Notes: generated by a model from the sequence alone, not told the origin. Shown: positions 27,734 to 36,488, numbered from the stretch's first letter. The stretch is 56,292 bases of DNA from UBA1563 sp041667115 (GCA_041667115.1 JBAYFO010000018.1:1-56292); one strand, 5' to 3'. Made by a program: numbers and translations.

Positions 27734-27829
27734 AAGTCCTCGTATTGAATTGGTTGATAGAAACACAGTTATTTTGTAAACAGAGCACGAACAAAAAAAC
27801 CACCTCTTGTAGAGATAATCTTTTTGAGT

Positions 27830-28438
27830 TTAGCCTTCTAAGTCCAAATTACTTTTGGGTTTTGTATTTGCATTGTTCAACCGGCTATTGATGTCATACA
27901 TCGCCTTCTCACCGGTTTCAATAAAAGCTTTTACCATATCAAATGAAGTTTCCAAAACGGGTTCAACTCGCTTCATAGCTTCAAAATCAAAACTGCTAAG
28001 CACAAACTTCACCATTTCGCCGCTCTTAAATTTATTACCAACCCCTATTCTCAAGCGGGAAAAATTTTGTGAATTCATGTGATAAATGATAGACTTGATT
28101 CCGTTATGTCCACCATCTCCGCCGCTTTTTCTTAATTTGAATAATCCCTCTTCAAGATTAATATCATCATAAACAATAAGAATATCTTCGGGGGTGAGGG
28201 AAAGATTTTCCATCACCTGCGCAACAGCCACACCGGAAAGGTTTACAAATGTTGTAGGTTTAATAAGAACAAAAGGGACGTCTCCAAGACGCCCTCTTGC
28301 TTCTTGATAACTGAATAAAGATTGAGAAAATTTTAGTCCTAACTTTTCCGCCAAATAATCTAAAAAGATATACCCGATATTGTGGCGGGTGAGTTGGTAC
28401 TTATCCCCCGGGTTACCGATTCCAATTATTGCTTTCAC
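27830..28438 (-). CDS. pth: peptidyl-tRNA hydrolase
   Basis: A 202-residue Pth that frees tRNA from stalled peptidyl-tRNA. G-I-G-N-P-G-D-K-Y at 6-14, T-R-H-N-I-G-Y with catalytic His19, K-P-T-T-F-V-N-L-S-G and D-D-I-N-L-E-x-G plus G-G-D-G-G-H-N-G-I are all in place. The start is GTG, 5 nt after the rplY stop; the canonical N-terminus begins exactly here. Third gene of prs-rplY-pth, an order seen in many bacteria. Confidence 0.96.
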   Translation of the reverse strand: MKAIIGIGNPGDKYQLTRHNIGYIFLDYLAEKLGLKFSQSLFSYQEARGRLGDVPFVLIKPTTFVNLSGVAVAQVMENLSLTPEDILIVYDDINLEEGLFKLRKSGGDGGHNGIKSIIYHMNSQNFSRLRIGVGNKFKSGEMVKFVLSSFDFEAMKRVEPVLETSFDMVKAFIETGEKAMYDINSRLNNANTKPKSNLDLEG

Positions 28439-28443
28439 GAGTT

Positions 28444-29076
28444 CTAGGCTTCTTCAGATTTTTCTTTACCTTTGCCTATAATTTCAGGCTCTTTAACTGC
28501 TTCAGCGCCGGCAACAGCTTCAACTACTACTTTCGGCGGTACTACACCAACAATAACAGCATCCTCGGCATGTAAGATCTCAGCGTTTTCAACCTTTACA
28601 TCGGCAACGTGAATTGAAGAACCGATCTTCAAGTTAGCAATGCTTATCTCAATTTGTTCCGGGATCTGGCTAGGCAAACAACTAACAGTTAATTTGTGCA
28701 TAAATTCTTGCAACTGTCCGCCTTCTCTTACTCCAATCGCTGAACCGGTAAAGAGAATCGGAATTTCAATTTCAATTTTTTGTCCGGCAACAATTCCTTG
28801 CAGATCAAAATGAATAACTTTATCGGTTACCGGGTCAAATTGATAATCTTTCAATACACAATCAATTTCTTTTTGAGTATCGAGCACAAGGTTAATGAGG
28901 TGAGTTTTAGTTGTAAAAACCAATGCATTGATGGCGCTTGCCGCTACATCAACGGTGATCGGTTCAATTCCTTTAGCATAAATCACGCCCGGCACTCTTG
29001 CAGCATTTCGCAATTGAGTTTTAGAAGATTTGCTTAAGTTTTGTCTTACATTACCATTTAAGGTTATTTTTTCCAT
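28444..29076 (-). CDS. rplY: 50S ribosomal protein L25 (general stress protein Ctc form)
   Basis: A 210-residue long-form L25/CTC protein. The N-terminal 5S-rRNA-binding domain includes A-A-R-V-P-G-V-I-Y and H-F-D-L-Q near residue 90; a beta-barrel C-terminal domain and an Ala/Glu/Lys tail follow. Strong Shine-Dalgarno AAAAGGAGA. It lies 24 nt after prs and 5 nt before pth. Confidence 0.95.
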   Translation of the reverse strand: MEKITLNGNVRQNLSKSSKTQLRNAARVPGVIYAKGIEPITVDVAASAINALVFTTKTHLINLVLDTQKEIDCVLKDYQFDPVTDKVIHFDLQGIVAGQKIEIEIPILFTGSAIGVREGGQLQEFMHKLTVSCLPSQIPEQIEISIANLKIGSSIHVADVKVENAEILHAEDAVIVGVVPPKVVVEAVAGAEAVKEPEIIGKGKEKSEEA

Positions 29077-29100
29077 GGGGTCTCCTTTTGGTTAATTACA

Positions 29101-30045
29101 TTAACCTTTATCTACGTCAAACAACGAACTAATGGATTCGTTTTTATATGTTCTAATAATTGCCTCGGCAAATAAATCCGAAGCAGTACAAATTTCAATT
29201 TTTTCCGATTGCTGTTCCGGCGTCAAAGGAATTGTATCCGAGACGAACAACTTTTCTAAAGCTGAATTATTTAATTTTTCAACTGCATTTCCCGAAAGCA
29301 AAGCATGGGTAACAGAGCCGAAAATTTTTTTTGCGCCTTTTGCTTTTAAGGCTTCAATTGCAACACAAAACGTTCCGGCAGTATCAATTAAGTCGTCAAC
29401 AAGCAGCACATCTTTTCCGTTAACATCGCCAATGATATTTGTTACTTCAGCTTGATTTTGTACCGGTCTGCGTTTATCAATAACCACCAAACTCGCATTA
29501 AGCCTTTTCGCGTACGAACGAGCCATTTTTATTCCGCCAACATCGGGAGAGACGACTACAAGATTATCGCTTATCTCTGCCAAATTACTTAAAAAGATTG
29601 AAGACCCGAATAGATGATCCAACGGAATATCAAAAAATCCCTGGATCTGTGCTGCATGCAAATCCATCGTCATAACACGGTCTGCGCCCGCTTTTGTAAT
29701 AAGATTTGCAACCAATTTTGCGGTAATTGAAACTCTCGGTTGATCTTTCCGGTCTTGCCTTGCATAACCAAAATAAGGAAGAACCGCAGTAATTTTTTTA
29801 GCGGATGCTCGCCGGGCAGCGTCGATCATTATCAACAATTCTAATAAATTTTCCGCCGGGGTATTCGTTGATTGAATAATAAACATCTCCGATCCCCGAA
29901 TATTTTCTCCATACTTTACCCAAATTTCGCCATCGCTAAAGCGTTTGGAATCGACCAGACCCAATTCATTTCCGGTTTTTCGTGCGATCTTATCCGCCAG
30001 AGCCCTATTGGAAGAACCGGAAAAAATTTTGATGTTCAGACTCAT
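29101..30045 (-). CDS. prs: ribose-phosphate pyrophosphokinase (PRPP synthetase)
   Basis: A 314-residue enzyme that transfers pyrophosphate from ATP to ribose 5-phosphate, supplying PRPP for nucleotide, His and Trp synthesis. F-S-D-G-E-I-W-V-K, Y-F-G-Y-A-R-Q-D-R-K, T-M-D-L-H-A-A-Q-I-Q-G-F-F and the PRPP-binding V-D-D-L-I-D-T-A-G-T are intact. First gene of prs-rplY-pth behind a good sigma-70-like promoter. Length is normal. Confidence 0.97.
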   Translation of the reverse strand: MSLNIKIFSGSSNRALADKIARKTGNELGLVDSKRFSDGEIWVKYGENIRGSEMFIIQSTNTPAENLLELLIMIDAARRASAKKITAVLPYFGYARQDRKDQPRVSITAKLVANLITKAGADRVMTMDLHAAQIQGFFDIPLDHLFGSSIFLSNLAEISDNLVVVSPDVGGIKMARSYAKRLNASLVVIDKRRPVQNQAEVTNIIGDVNGKDVLLVDDLIDTAGTFCVAIEALKAKGAKKIFGSVTHALLSGNAVEKLNNSALEKLFVSDTIPLTPEQQSEKIEICTASDLFAEAIIRTYKNESISSLFDVDKG

Positions 30046-30079
30046 GGAATATTTCTTATTTGAGTAAAATTAGTAAACA

Positions 30080-30108
30080 AATATAAAGATTAACCTTTGT
30101 TAAGTCAA
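30080..30108 (-). promoter_or_regulatory. promoter of prs-rplY-pth
   Basis: On the minus strand, TTGACT (30108-30103) and TATATT (30085-30080) are separated by exactly 17 bp, giving a start near 30073 and a leader of about 28 nt before prs. The downstream box reads TATATTTG, which also fits the TAnnTTTG -7 motif known from Bacteroidota. Confidence 0.7.
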
Positions 30109-30408
30109 CAAATTTAGAGCCTTTAAATATTTAAAAATCATCTTAAAACTCTGAAAAATGAGGACTAAACCCCACCTTCCTTTTAAACGGTGAAAAAGAG
30201 GGTTTAATTCCGTTTCAAGAGGAACAATCCACCGCTCGTATCGCAAAGATCAATTGATTTTTCTTCTTCCCCTTTCTTGAGGTGTAACAACAGCCCTAAT
30301 ACGAAAAACCGGCTCTCCCTTTTTCCATCCCTTTTAACGTTCCAGCACAATATCTCACTATTCCAGCCCAAACTGCTTAAATTTAACGGAAATTAAAGGA
30401 GATCAGAG
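30109..30408. other. gene-free stretch beside the 21-bp array
   Basis: Together with the array and the next 330 bp this makes about 0.9 kb without a gene between the divergent prs and 30947 transcripts. It has an inverted pair TAAACCC (about 30164) and GGGTTTA (about 30201) and C/T-rich patches, but no reading frame or terminator that I would defend. Confidence 0.4.
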
Positions 30409-30618
30409 CCTAACCTCCGAAGATTGATGGACAACCTCCCGACATTGGCGGAGAACCTCCCGACATTGGCAGACAACCTCAGGACATCGACGGAGAACCT
30501 CCGGACATTGACAGACAACCTCCCGACATCGGCGGACAACCTCCGGAGACTCTCTGACGACCAACCAAGATTTTCCGTTAACCAACCGTGATTCTCCATC
30601 AACCATCACACACACTCC
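30409..30618. repeat. degenerate 21-bp tandem array (about 10 units)
   Basis: Ten consecutive 21-nt units in perfect register. The five central ones (30430-30534) follow GA(C/G)AACCTCCCGACATT-G-C(A/G) with few changes; units at 30409, 30535, 30556, 30577 and 30598 are more decayed but keep AACC and the spacing. Because 21 is a multiple of 3 and of the DNA helical repeat, the array both reads as heptads and puts each unit on the same helix face. Plus-frame heptads are (D/E)-N-L-(P/R)-T-(L/S)-(A/T); minus frames are also open. No Shine-Dalgarno supports translation. Confidence 0.85.
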
Positions 30619-30787
30619 GGTTATCAAAAAGTCCCCCACAAACCGTTGGATTTTCAACAAGGGGTTTGAAAGACCGGTTTTTAACTAACTCACCTTACAA
30701 AAAATCACAAAAATCGTCGGATAATTCTCTGAATCCTCCATGTGTTTTACTTCAATTCGCACTTTTATTTGTTTTTATCAACTTTCT

Positions 30788-30832
30788 CTGTCAAGGAATT
30801 GTCATTGACAGTTGAGTAATCATCTGTATTCT
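30788..30832 (+). promoter_or_regulatory. promoter with overlapping dyad operator for the 30947 gene
   Basis: TTGACA at 30805-30810 and TATTCT at 30827-30832 (16-bp spacer) form a candidate promoter. The -35 box is also the right arm of a perfect dyad, CTGTCAA (30788-30794), 10 bp, TTGACAG (30805-30811), the arrangement expected of a repressor or activator site. Confidence 0.5.
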
Positions 30833-30847
30833 GTAGGATAGAGTTGT

Positions 30848-30895
30848 GCGGAAAAATCATCGTGAACGATGATGGGAAGAATTATTTATTTCCGC
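30848..30895 (+). promoter_or_regulatory. structured 5' leader of the 30947 gene
   Basis: Two nested inverted repeats: GCGGAAA at 30848-30854 with TTTCCGC at 30889-30895, enclosing ATCATCGT-GA-ACGATGAT at 30856-30873. The transcript from the promoter upstream would fold here about 50 nt before the ATG. It could alternatively be a second DNA operator. There is no T-run, so not a terminator. Confidence 0.4.
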
Positions 30896-30946
30896 CAAAG
30901 AAGAGGGAACAAATTTTGTATTTTTACCCGTTAAAAAGAAGGCGTT

Positions 30947-31708
30947 ATGGAAAAGAAACAAAAAATAATCTTATGGATTTCGGCAATAGTAGTAGCTGTT
31001 CTGCTCAGCTATTTTAAAAATGTAACTTCCGAAGAATATCCAATTACCGGCACAACCGCCGTTGATGGAGAAAAAGTTACCTACGCATTCGATAAAATTT
31101 ACCGGGGCAAAGAAGATTTTAAAATTTCTCTGCGCACCGATTCAGAACAAATAAACGGTTCGGTTATCTGGTGGAAGACTACTTCCGTTATTCGAGACAC
31201 TGTTCAACTAAAAAAAGAGAAGGGCTTTCTCTCTTGTTCAATTCCTTTGCAAAAACCGGAGACAGAAATTTGGTATAAAGTTTATTTGCACGGTAAAGAG
31301 ACAACTATTCAAGTTCCTTCAACTCTAACGCTGCATACCAAGTTTTTAGGATTCGTTCCCACTTCCATCAGTTCAACTTTTGTTCTAACTTTTTTTCTTG
31401 GCTTGCTGCTTAGCATCCGCATTGGATTAGCATTTTTTGAAGAGCGTGCAAAGACTAAAACATTCGCGCTCTTTACACTTATTTCATTCAGCATGTATGG
31501 ATTCTTTTTAGTCCCCGTAAAAAATTTATTTGAACTCGGCGCGGTTAATCAAAGAGTCCCTCAATTTTTTGAGATGTTCTCTTTACCGGAATTATCTTTC
31601 GCTTTGGTTTGGATCGTTGTTACTATCGGGATGTTCAACTCTAAAAACAAAATGTGGAATGTCGCCGGAGCGGTTGCAACGGTAGCGGCTTATCTTATCG
31701 TCCGCTAA
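30947..31708 (+). CDS. membrane protein of unknown function
   Basis: A 253-residue protein with one N-terminal TM helix (about 7-24), an extracytoplasmic domain of about 110 residues (beta-rich, W-W-K and Y-K-V-Y-L-H-G motifs), and about four TM helices from residue 136 to the C-terminus. I recognise no family. AAGAAGGC precedes the ATG. The leader carries a dyad operator and nested hairpins, so expression seems tightly controlled. It overlaps the convergent holA gene by 14 nt at the 3' end. Confidence 0.7.
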   Translation: MEKKQKIILWISAIVVAVLLSYFKNVTSEEYPITGTTAVDGEKVTYAFDKIYRGKEDFKISLRTDSEQINGSVIWWKTTSVIRDTVQLKKEKGFLSCSIPLQKPETEIWYKVYLHGKETTIQVPSTLTLHTKFLGFVPTSISSTFVLTFFLGLLLSIRIGLAFFEERAKTKTFALFTLISFSMYGFFLVPVKNLFELGAVNQRVPQFFEMFSLPELSFALVWIVVTIGMFNSKNKMWNVAGAVATVAAYLIVR

Positions 31709-32714
31709 AGATCGTTTGGAGTAAAAGAAGAAGAATTGTTTTATGATCGGTTGAAGTTGATTTTACCGCGACATCGGATTCAAACAACACTTTGCTGATC
31801 GCTAAAAGCTTAGCATCGCTGAAATGCTTTCTCGCAGCAATAAAATTTTTCAAGTAATAGGGATGGGTACCGACAATTCTCGCTATCATTTGTTCAGGTA
31901 GTTTCTGTTCAAGCATTTCGGGAATTTGCGCCAGCGATGTGAAGTATTTGTTCAGCATCGCAAGTAAAAGAATGATCCCTTCTTTTTCCAACAATTGAAA
32001 CGCGATCTTAACTGCTTCCGTCTTTTTCTGTGCACTTATCGCGTCCTGCAAATTAAAAATTGAATACTCTTTTGTTGATACAACATTCGCTTCAATCTCT
32101 TTGAAAGTGATTTCATTTTTCTCGCCGAGCGATGAAATCATTTTCTCAAGCTGCATCTCAAGCATCTCGCGGCTTTCACCAACAAGACTGAGAAGAAATT
32201 CCGCATCAACTTCAGAAATATGTTTATGCTGAACATTTGCGTATTGTCTTATCCAGTTCACCAGCGAAGCTCCTTTTATTTCTTTAGCTTCGTAGATAAA
32301 ATCGTTGTCGGCAAATATTTTTATCAATCCTTTTTCAGAACTTTTTACGGATGCGTTAAAGAGGAGAACAAGGATGGAAAAATCGGGAGGATTTTTTAAA
32401 TAGCGTTCAAGTAACGTTGACTGCTTCTCTTCTTTCATTTTTTCAAACTCTTTTACAAGAATGAATTTCTTCCCGTCACCAAACGGAAATGATTGGGCAA
32501 AATCAAGCACTTCATTCAAAGAAGAAGAACTACCGAAATAGATTTGCTTATCAAATTCACTTGAGAGTAAAGGAGTGATTGCTTTTTCAAGCGATTCGGC
32601 AGCTTCATTAAGACTGAACGAATCCTCCCCCGCTAAAAAATAGACGGGGGAAAATTTCTTTATCTTACAATGTTTTTGAATTTCCGAAATATCTTGAAAA
32701 AACTGCTTCGCCAT
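31695..32714 (-). CDS. holA: DNA polymerase III delta subunit
   Basis: A 339-residue HolA, the clamp-loader subunit that opens the sliding clamp. Y-F-L-A-G-E-D-S-F at about 25-33, F-P-F-G-D-G-K-K-F-I-L-V near 76, L-V-N-W-I-R-Q-Y near 152 and the helical collar domain at the C-terminus match the family, which is poorly conserved in sequence. Last gene of the long rng-to-holA run, 8 nt after the cyclophilin gene. Its 3' end overlaps the 30947 gene by 14 nt. Confidence 0.9.
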   Translation of the reverse strand: MAKQFFQDISEIQKHCKIKKFSPVYFLAGEDSFSLNEAAESLEKAITPLLSSEFDKQIYFGSSSSLNEVLDFAQSFPFGDGKKFILVKEFEKMKEEKQSTLLERYLKNPPDFSILVLLFNASVKSSEKGLIKIFADNDFIYEAKEIKGASLVNWIRQYANVQHKHISEVDAEFLLSLVGESREMLEMQLEKMISSLGEKNEITFKEIEANVVSTKEYSIFNLQDAISAQKKTEAVKIAFQLLEKEGIILLLAMLNKYFTSLAQIPEMLEQKLPEQMIARIVGTHPYYLKNFIAARKHFSDAKLLAISKVLFESDVAVKSTSTDHKTILLLLLQTIFSGR

Positions 32715-32722
32715 TTTTAAAC

Positions 32723-33340
32723 TTATTTTTTAGGAGACTGTTTTTCAGGCGCTCTTTTTTCTATAGTCACCGATTCCATAACAACATCTTTAAGCGGCTT
32801 GTTATAAGGTTGCGATGTAGCTACTTTACCAATTGCCTGAACGACATCCATTCCATTAATAACATGTCCGAAAATACTATGCTTTCCATCCAGCCAGGGA
32901 GTTGGAACAAGCGTAATAAAAAATTGGCTTCCGTTTGTGTTTGGTCCCGCGTTAGCCATTGAGAGAACGCCCGGAGTTTCATGTTTCAGATCCATATTAA
33001 ATTCATCTTCAAATGCTTTGCCCCAGAAACTTTCTCCGCCTCTGCCGGTACCGGTCGGGTCGCCGCCTTGAATCATAAAATTCTCAATCACTCTGTGAAA
33101 GATAATTCCGTTGTAGTACCCTTTTTCTGCGAGCCCTACAAAATTTTCTACAGTTTTAGGAACATGTTTATCGAGCAGTAAAATCTCAATTGTTCCCATA
33201 TTCGTTTTGATTACGGCAACGGTTACCGAATCTTTTCCATTCATATATTGTGTCACGATATCACCTTTTTGTTGTATTGTTGATTCACTCTTACAGCCCA
33301 AAGTTAAAGCCAACATTGTGAGAAGAAATAAAAACTTCAT
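32723..33340 (-). CDS. cyclophilin-type peptidyl-prolyl isomerase, lipoprotein
   Basis: A 205-residue cyclophilin. The lipoprotein signal ends in L-T-L-G-C with lipidated Cys16. The isomerase domain (about 40-195) carries F-H-R-V-I-E-N-F-M-I-Q-G-G-D, N-G-S-Q-F-F-I-T and W-L-D-G-K-H-S-I-F-G, which include the catalytic Arg and the substrate-pocket residues. It should act on proteins folding in the periplasm or at the outer membrane. It lies 9 nt downstream of uppP, among other envelope genes. Confidence 0.93.
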   Translation of the reverse strand: MKFLFLLTMLALTLGCKSESTIQQKGDIVTQYMNGKDSVTVAVIKTNMGTIEILLLDKHVPKTVENFVGLAEKGYYNGIIFHRVIENFMIQGGDPTGTGRGGESFWGKAFEDEFNMDLKHETPGVLSMANAGPNTNGSQFFITLVPTPWLDGKHSIFGHVINGMDVVQAIGKVATSQPYNKPLKDVVMESVTIEKRAPEKQSPKK

Positions 33341-33349
33341 TGGTTCCTC

Positions 33350-34198
33350 TTATGGTTTTAGAATGTTTAATGAAATTAAAACTAAAATTAAAATGCCAAG
33401 CGCTATCCGGTAGTAAATAAAAACGAACGTTGTATTCTTGCGTAAATATTTCAAAAGAAAATCTATTGCGGCATACCCGCTTATTCCCGAAACGATTGTC
33501 GCGATAACAAGGTTGACAACTCCCGCGTGATCAATAAATTTTATTTGTTCATAAAGCTCCAGCATGCCGCTTGCAAATACGGAAGGAATGCTTAGAAGAA
33601 AAGAAAACCTCGCTGCCGACTCGCGTGTGAACCCGATGAATAATCCGCCGGTTATAGTTGTTCCGGAACGTGATGAGCCGGGGATCAACGCCATCGCCTG
33701 TGCTATTCCAATCCAAATTGAATCAAGAACGGTAATGTCTTTCATTTCTTTTTTGAATTTTGCTTTCCGTTCCGCGATTGCAAGAATAACAGCTAGGGCT
33801 ATTAAACTTCCTGCAATTACAAAAAGATTTTTTGTTAGTGTTCCTTCGATTACATTTTTGAAACTCAATCCAAGCGTAACAATCGGAATTGTTCCAACAA
33901 TAATAAACCAACCCATCTTGGAATCAAGCGATTGCACTGCAAACTTTTTTCGTGAGGAGACGTTCTCTTTTAGAAAAGCATTTACGATATGCCAAATGTC
34001 TTTCCAAAAATAAACAAGAATAGCAACGAGCGTTCCAAGCTGAATTACCGCAATGAACGACGTCCATGCCTGCGGATTTTCTTCCGAAATTAAATGAAAC
34101 AGTCGCCCAAAAATAGTTAAATGCCCTGTACTGCTGACGGGTAAAAATTCCGTTATTCCTTGAATAAGCCCGAGTATAATTGCTTCAAAAATTGACAT
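33350..34198 (-). CDS. uppP: undecaprenyl-diphosphatase
   Basis: A 282-residue UppP/BacA that recycles the undecaprenyl carrier for peptidoglycan synthesis at the inner membrane. Q-G-I-T-E-F-L-P-V-S-S-T-G-H-L at about 13-27 and P-G-S-S-R-S-G-T-T near 172 are the two catalytic motifs; about seven to eight TM helices. It lies 9 nt downstream of the outer-membrane-protein gene. Confidence 0.97.
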   Translation of the reverse strand: MSIFEAIILGLIQGITEFLPVSSTGHLTIFGRLFHLISEENPQAWTSFIAVIQLGTLVAILVYFWKDIWHIVNAFLKENVSSRKKFAVQSLDSKMGWFIIVGTIPIVTLGLSFKNVIEGTLTKNLFVIAGSLIALAVILAIAERKAKFKKEMKDITVLDSIWIGIAQAMALIPGSSRSGTTITGGLFIGFTRESAARFSFLLSIPSVFASGMLELYEQIKFIDHAGVVNLVIATIVSGISGYAAIDFLLKYLRKNTTFVFIYYRIALGILILVLISLNILKP

Positions 34199-34207
34199 GA
34201 GATTTCC

Positions 34208-34846
34208 TTAAAATGTTACGGCGATGCCGACTTTTAAACCTGCAGAAAATGAATTAAGTGAAAGTGCTGCGTTCGTTACATTATTTATTTTTTCTTTCCC
34301 GCTTGCATCGGAAAGATTCCCGTTGTTATTATATCGTAAATCAACACCAATATATGCGAAATAATTCCCGCCGAGGGAAGTAATCCCATCGATTTTGCCT
34401 ACAAGTCCATAGCCTGTACTTGTATATTTAAGTAAAGCGGTGGTATAGATTGATGGCTCGGACGCAATGACAAATCTTGGTCCGATGCCGCCGCCGAATT
34501 TAAATTGATATCCCGTTCCGTTAATCGTGTAATACCCAAGCAACGAGGGTTGAAGTAAATTGTACGCAAACGAAGAGTTAATGACCGGATAGGAAAAAGA
34601 ATTGTATTCGTAGGACAATTCACACGCAACTTGAAAATGTTCTTCCACTTGATAACCGACCTCAATGCCGGTTTCAACAGCAGGAGTAAAAGCCCCGAGT
34701 CTATCATTTCCAATAAAATAATTGGTGTTTAGATAATCTTTCAAGTCCGGCATACTTACAATGTTCAATCCCATGCTGCCGCGTACTTCCCATTGGGCTT
34801 GAAGACTAATTACTGTAACCACTACTAAAACAAATATTTTCTTCAT
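34208..34846 (-). CDS. outer-membrane beta-barrel protein
   Basis: A 212-residue protein with a signal peptide (about 1-18, S-L-Q-A-Q). The mature part has alternating beta strands, G-G-G-I-G-P-R near 115 and a final strand V-G-I-A-V-T-F with terminal Phe, as expected for a barrel inserted by the BAM complex. Function is unknown. It abuts the flippase-like gene with no gap and is followed after 9 nt by uppP. Confidence 0.72.
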   Translation of the reverse strand: MKKIFVLVVVTVISLQAQWEVRGSMGLNIVSMPDLKDYLNTNYFIGNDRLGAFTPAVETGIEVGYQVEEHFQVACELSYEYNSFSYPVINSSFAYNLLQPSLLGYYTINGTGYQFKFGGGIGPRFVIASEPSIYTTALLKYTSTGYGLVGKIDGITSLGGNYFAYIGVDLRYNNNGNLSDASGKEKINNVTNAALSLNSFSAGLKVGIAVTF

Positions 34847-35905
34847 CTAACTTTTCTCATCTAGTTTAAAAAGAGAGGCTTGTTTTAAAGCCGCATATTT
34901 TTTCCTGAAATAGAAAAAATAAATCAGTGCGGAAGCTGAGTGAATGAAATAGGAAATTCCATGTGTTAATGTCGCGTACGCAATACTAACATCCGGTTGA
35001 AAAGAATAGAGCGAAATTAGCACCGACTTTGTTATGGTGTGGTATGAGCCGATCCCGCCGGGAGTAGGAATCATCACACCGATTGAACTAATACTCATCA
35101 CAACCCATCCCGAGATTAGACTTATGCTTGCCGCGTTGTGCATATCGAAAATTAAAAAGCCGACATAGGAATTTAATCCATACGTAAGCATAATTAAAAC
35201 ACTAAAAAATAAAGTTTTAGAATAATTCCTCCATCCGGAGAGACTGCTAAACCCAAAGACAAGTTTTTCAAATATTGAGGCGATTTTTTCTGAGAACGCA
35301 ACAGATAGCTTTCTGGTAAGGAACAGAATGATCGAATAAAATTTCTCTTTATATCTTATACTTAAAACCAAAATAATAATAACGATGAAGATAAAAGCTG
35401 AACCGAAATACATCGTCAGTTTTAACCAGGGGAATTGTGCGTAAAGATTTCCTTGATACAAAAACGCCGAAAGGATAACGGCAATACCGAAGAAGATAAT
35501 ATCAATAACACGTTCAACAACGATAGTTCCGAAGATGGATGAGCGGGAAATATTTTCCAACTGTCCGACAGAAACCGCACGCGATATTTCTCCCAGCCGG
35601 GGAATTACGTTATTCACACCGTATCCAATTAACAACGAGCCAAAAAGGTGATTAACCTCTACATCTTTTTTAATTGAAGATAAGATCACTCTCCATCTCA
35701 ACGCCCGGAAATAATGGCCAAGAAGTGTAAGCAGAGCAAAAACAAATATCCACCACAACGAAGCGCCGGAAATAATCTCGAACAAACGCGCAGCGTCAAC
35801 TCCCGTAAATGCAAAATAGAGAAAGACAAGACTCAGCAAAACCGAAACCGCAAAGCTGAGAAATTCTCTCGGCGTAATCTTTTGTTTTGAATTAGCGGAG
35901 GTCAA
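34847..35905 (-). CDS. lysylphosphatidylglycerol-synthase TM / UPF0104 family membrane protein
   Basis: A 352-residue inner-membrane protein with about eight TM helices and the family segments H-Y-F-R-A-L-R-W, G-Y-G-V-N-N-V-I-P-R-L-G-E-I-S-R-A and P-T-P-G-G-I-G-S-Y-H. Members act in lipid or glycolipid handling (AglD- and MprF-type TM regions), but the exact role varies. The start is TTG at 35905, inside the 3' end of lolA (14-nt overlap) with AAGGAA about 10 nt upstream, so translation is probably coupled. A later start cannot be excluded. Confidence 0.82.
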   Translation of the reverse strand: MTSANSKQKITPREFLSFAVSVLLSLVFLYFAFTGVDAARLFEIISGASLWWIFVFALLTLLGHYFRALRWRVILSSIKKDVEVNHLFGSLLIGYGVNNVIPRLGEISRAVSVGQLENISRSSIFGTIVVERVIDIIFFGIAVILSAFLYQGNLYAQFPWLKLTMYFGSAFIFIVIIILVLSIRYKEKFYSIILFLTRKLSVAFSEKIASIFEKLVFGFSSLSGWRNYSKTLFFSVLIMLTYGLNSYVGFLIFDMHNAASISLISGWVVMSISSIGVMIPTPGGIGSYHTITKSVLISLYSFQPDVSIAYATLTHGISYFIHSASALIYFFYFRKKYAALKQASLFKLDEKS

Positions 35906-36488
35906 TAATCTTTGTTCCTTGTGGAATTTGGAAAGAAAATTTCTCTTTGGTAAAATTTTGGTCGCCCCGGAAATTAGAAAAATGAAAGGTGATCACCCTC
36001 CCGTCATTTGCAGTTACAATAATTTGCTGCAACGTCCGATCGGCGGTTGGATAAACTTTTGCTTGTTTAAAATCGTTTGACGATGCATTCGGAGTTAACA
36101 AGAGATAGTCTTTGCCGCCATCTTTTGCTTCTTTCACAGTACATTGATTCGGGTAATCAAAAACAAATTTCTTTGGAGAAAAAAGCGAAGCGTCGTCTTC
36201 ATCATAACTGCTGATAATAACTTTCTTTTCTTTTTTACTGTAATTCCAGTTGGTAACACCGTCTGAAACAATAAGTAAATTCTTCAGTTCAAGCCTAAGC
36301 ATGTTTTCTTTTTTGAAGGAGAGTTTTCCCGACATCAAAACTTTTCCGTTTACTTCCTGAGAAAACTCAACGGAAAAATCGTGCAACAATGAAAACTTAT
36401 TTTGCATCGCTTTTAAAAGCGGAACATCTTTTCCCTGTGGAAAAGTATTTGCCAAAATCAAAAGTGAAAGGATTAAAATTTTCTTCAT
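35892..36488 (-). CDS. lolA: outer-membrane lipoprotein carrier protein LolA
   Basis: A 198-residue periplasmic LolA-type protein with a signal peptide (about 1-18). The half-barrel fold is suggested by F-S-V-E-F-S-Q-E-V-N-G-K, S-G-K-L-S-F-K-K, D-G-x-x-N-W-N-Y and I-T-F-H-F-S-N-F. The family ferries lipoproteins from the LolCDE complex to the outer membrane. It starts immediately after the ftsK stop, an order (ftsK-lolA) shared with many Gram-negatives, which supports the call. Confidence 0.9.
   Translation of the reverse strand: MKKILILSLLILANTFPQGKDVPLLKAMQNKFSLLHDFSVEFSQEVNGKVLMSGKLSFKKENMLRLELKNLLIVSDGVTNWNYSKKEKKVIISSYDEDDASLFSPKKFVFDYPNQCTVKEAKDGGKDYLLLTPNASSNDFKQAKVYPTADRTLQQIIVTANDGRVITFHFSNFRGDQNFTKEKFSFQIPQGTKIIDLR

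Noticed and set aside
30409..30618. CRISPR array
   Set aside because: Units are contiguous, 21 bp and degenerate; there is no alternation of identical repeats with unique spacers and no cas gene.
30393..30660. Two overlapping minus-strand frames of 69 and 85 codons in the first 21-bp array
   Set aside because: Both frames are open at once over the same repeats, which argues that openness is a property of the unit and not of coding.
30640..30830. Short plus-strand frame after the first array (about 30588-30815)
   Set aside because: Continues through repeat-derived sequence and overlaps the promoter dyad; no Shine-Dalgarno or domain.
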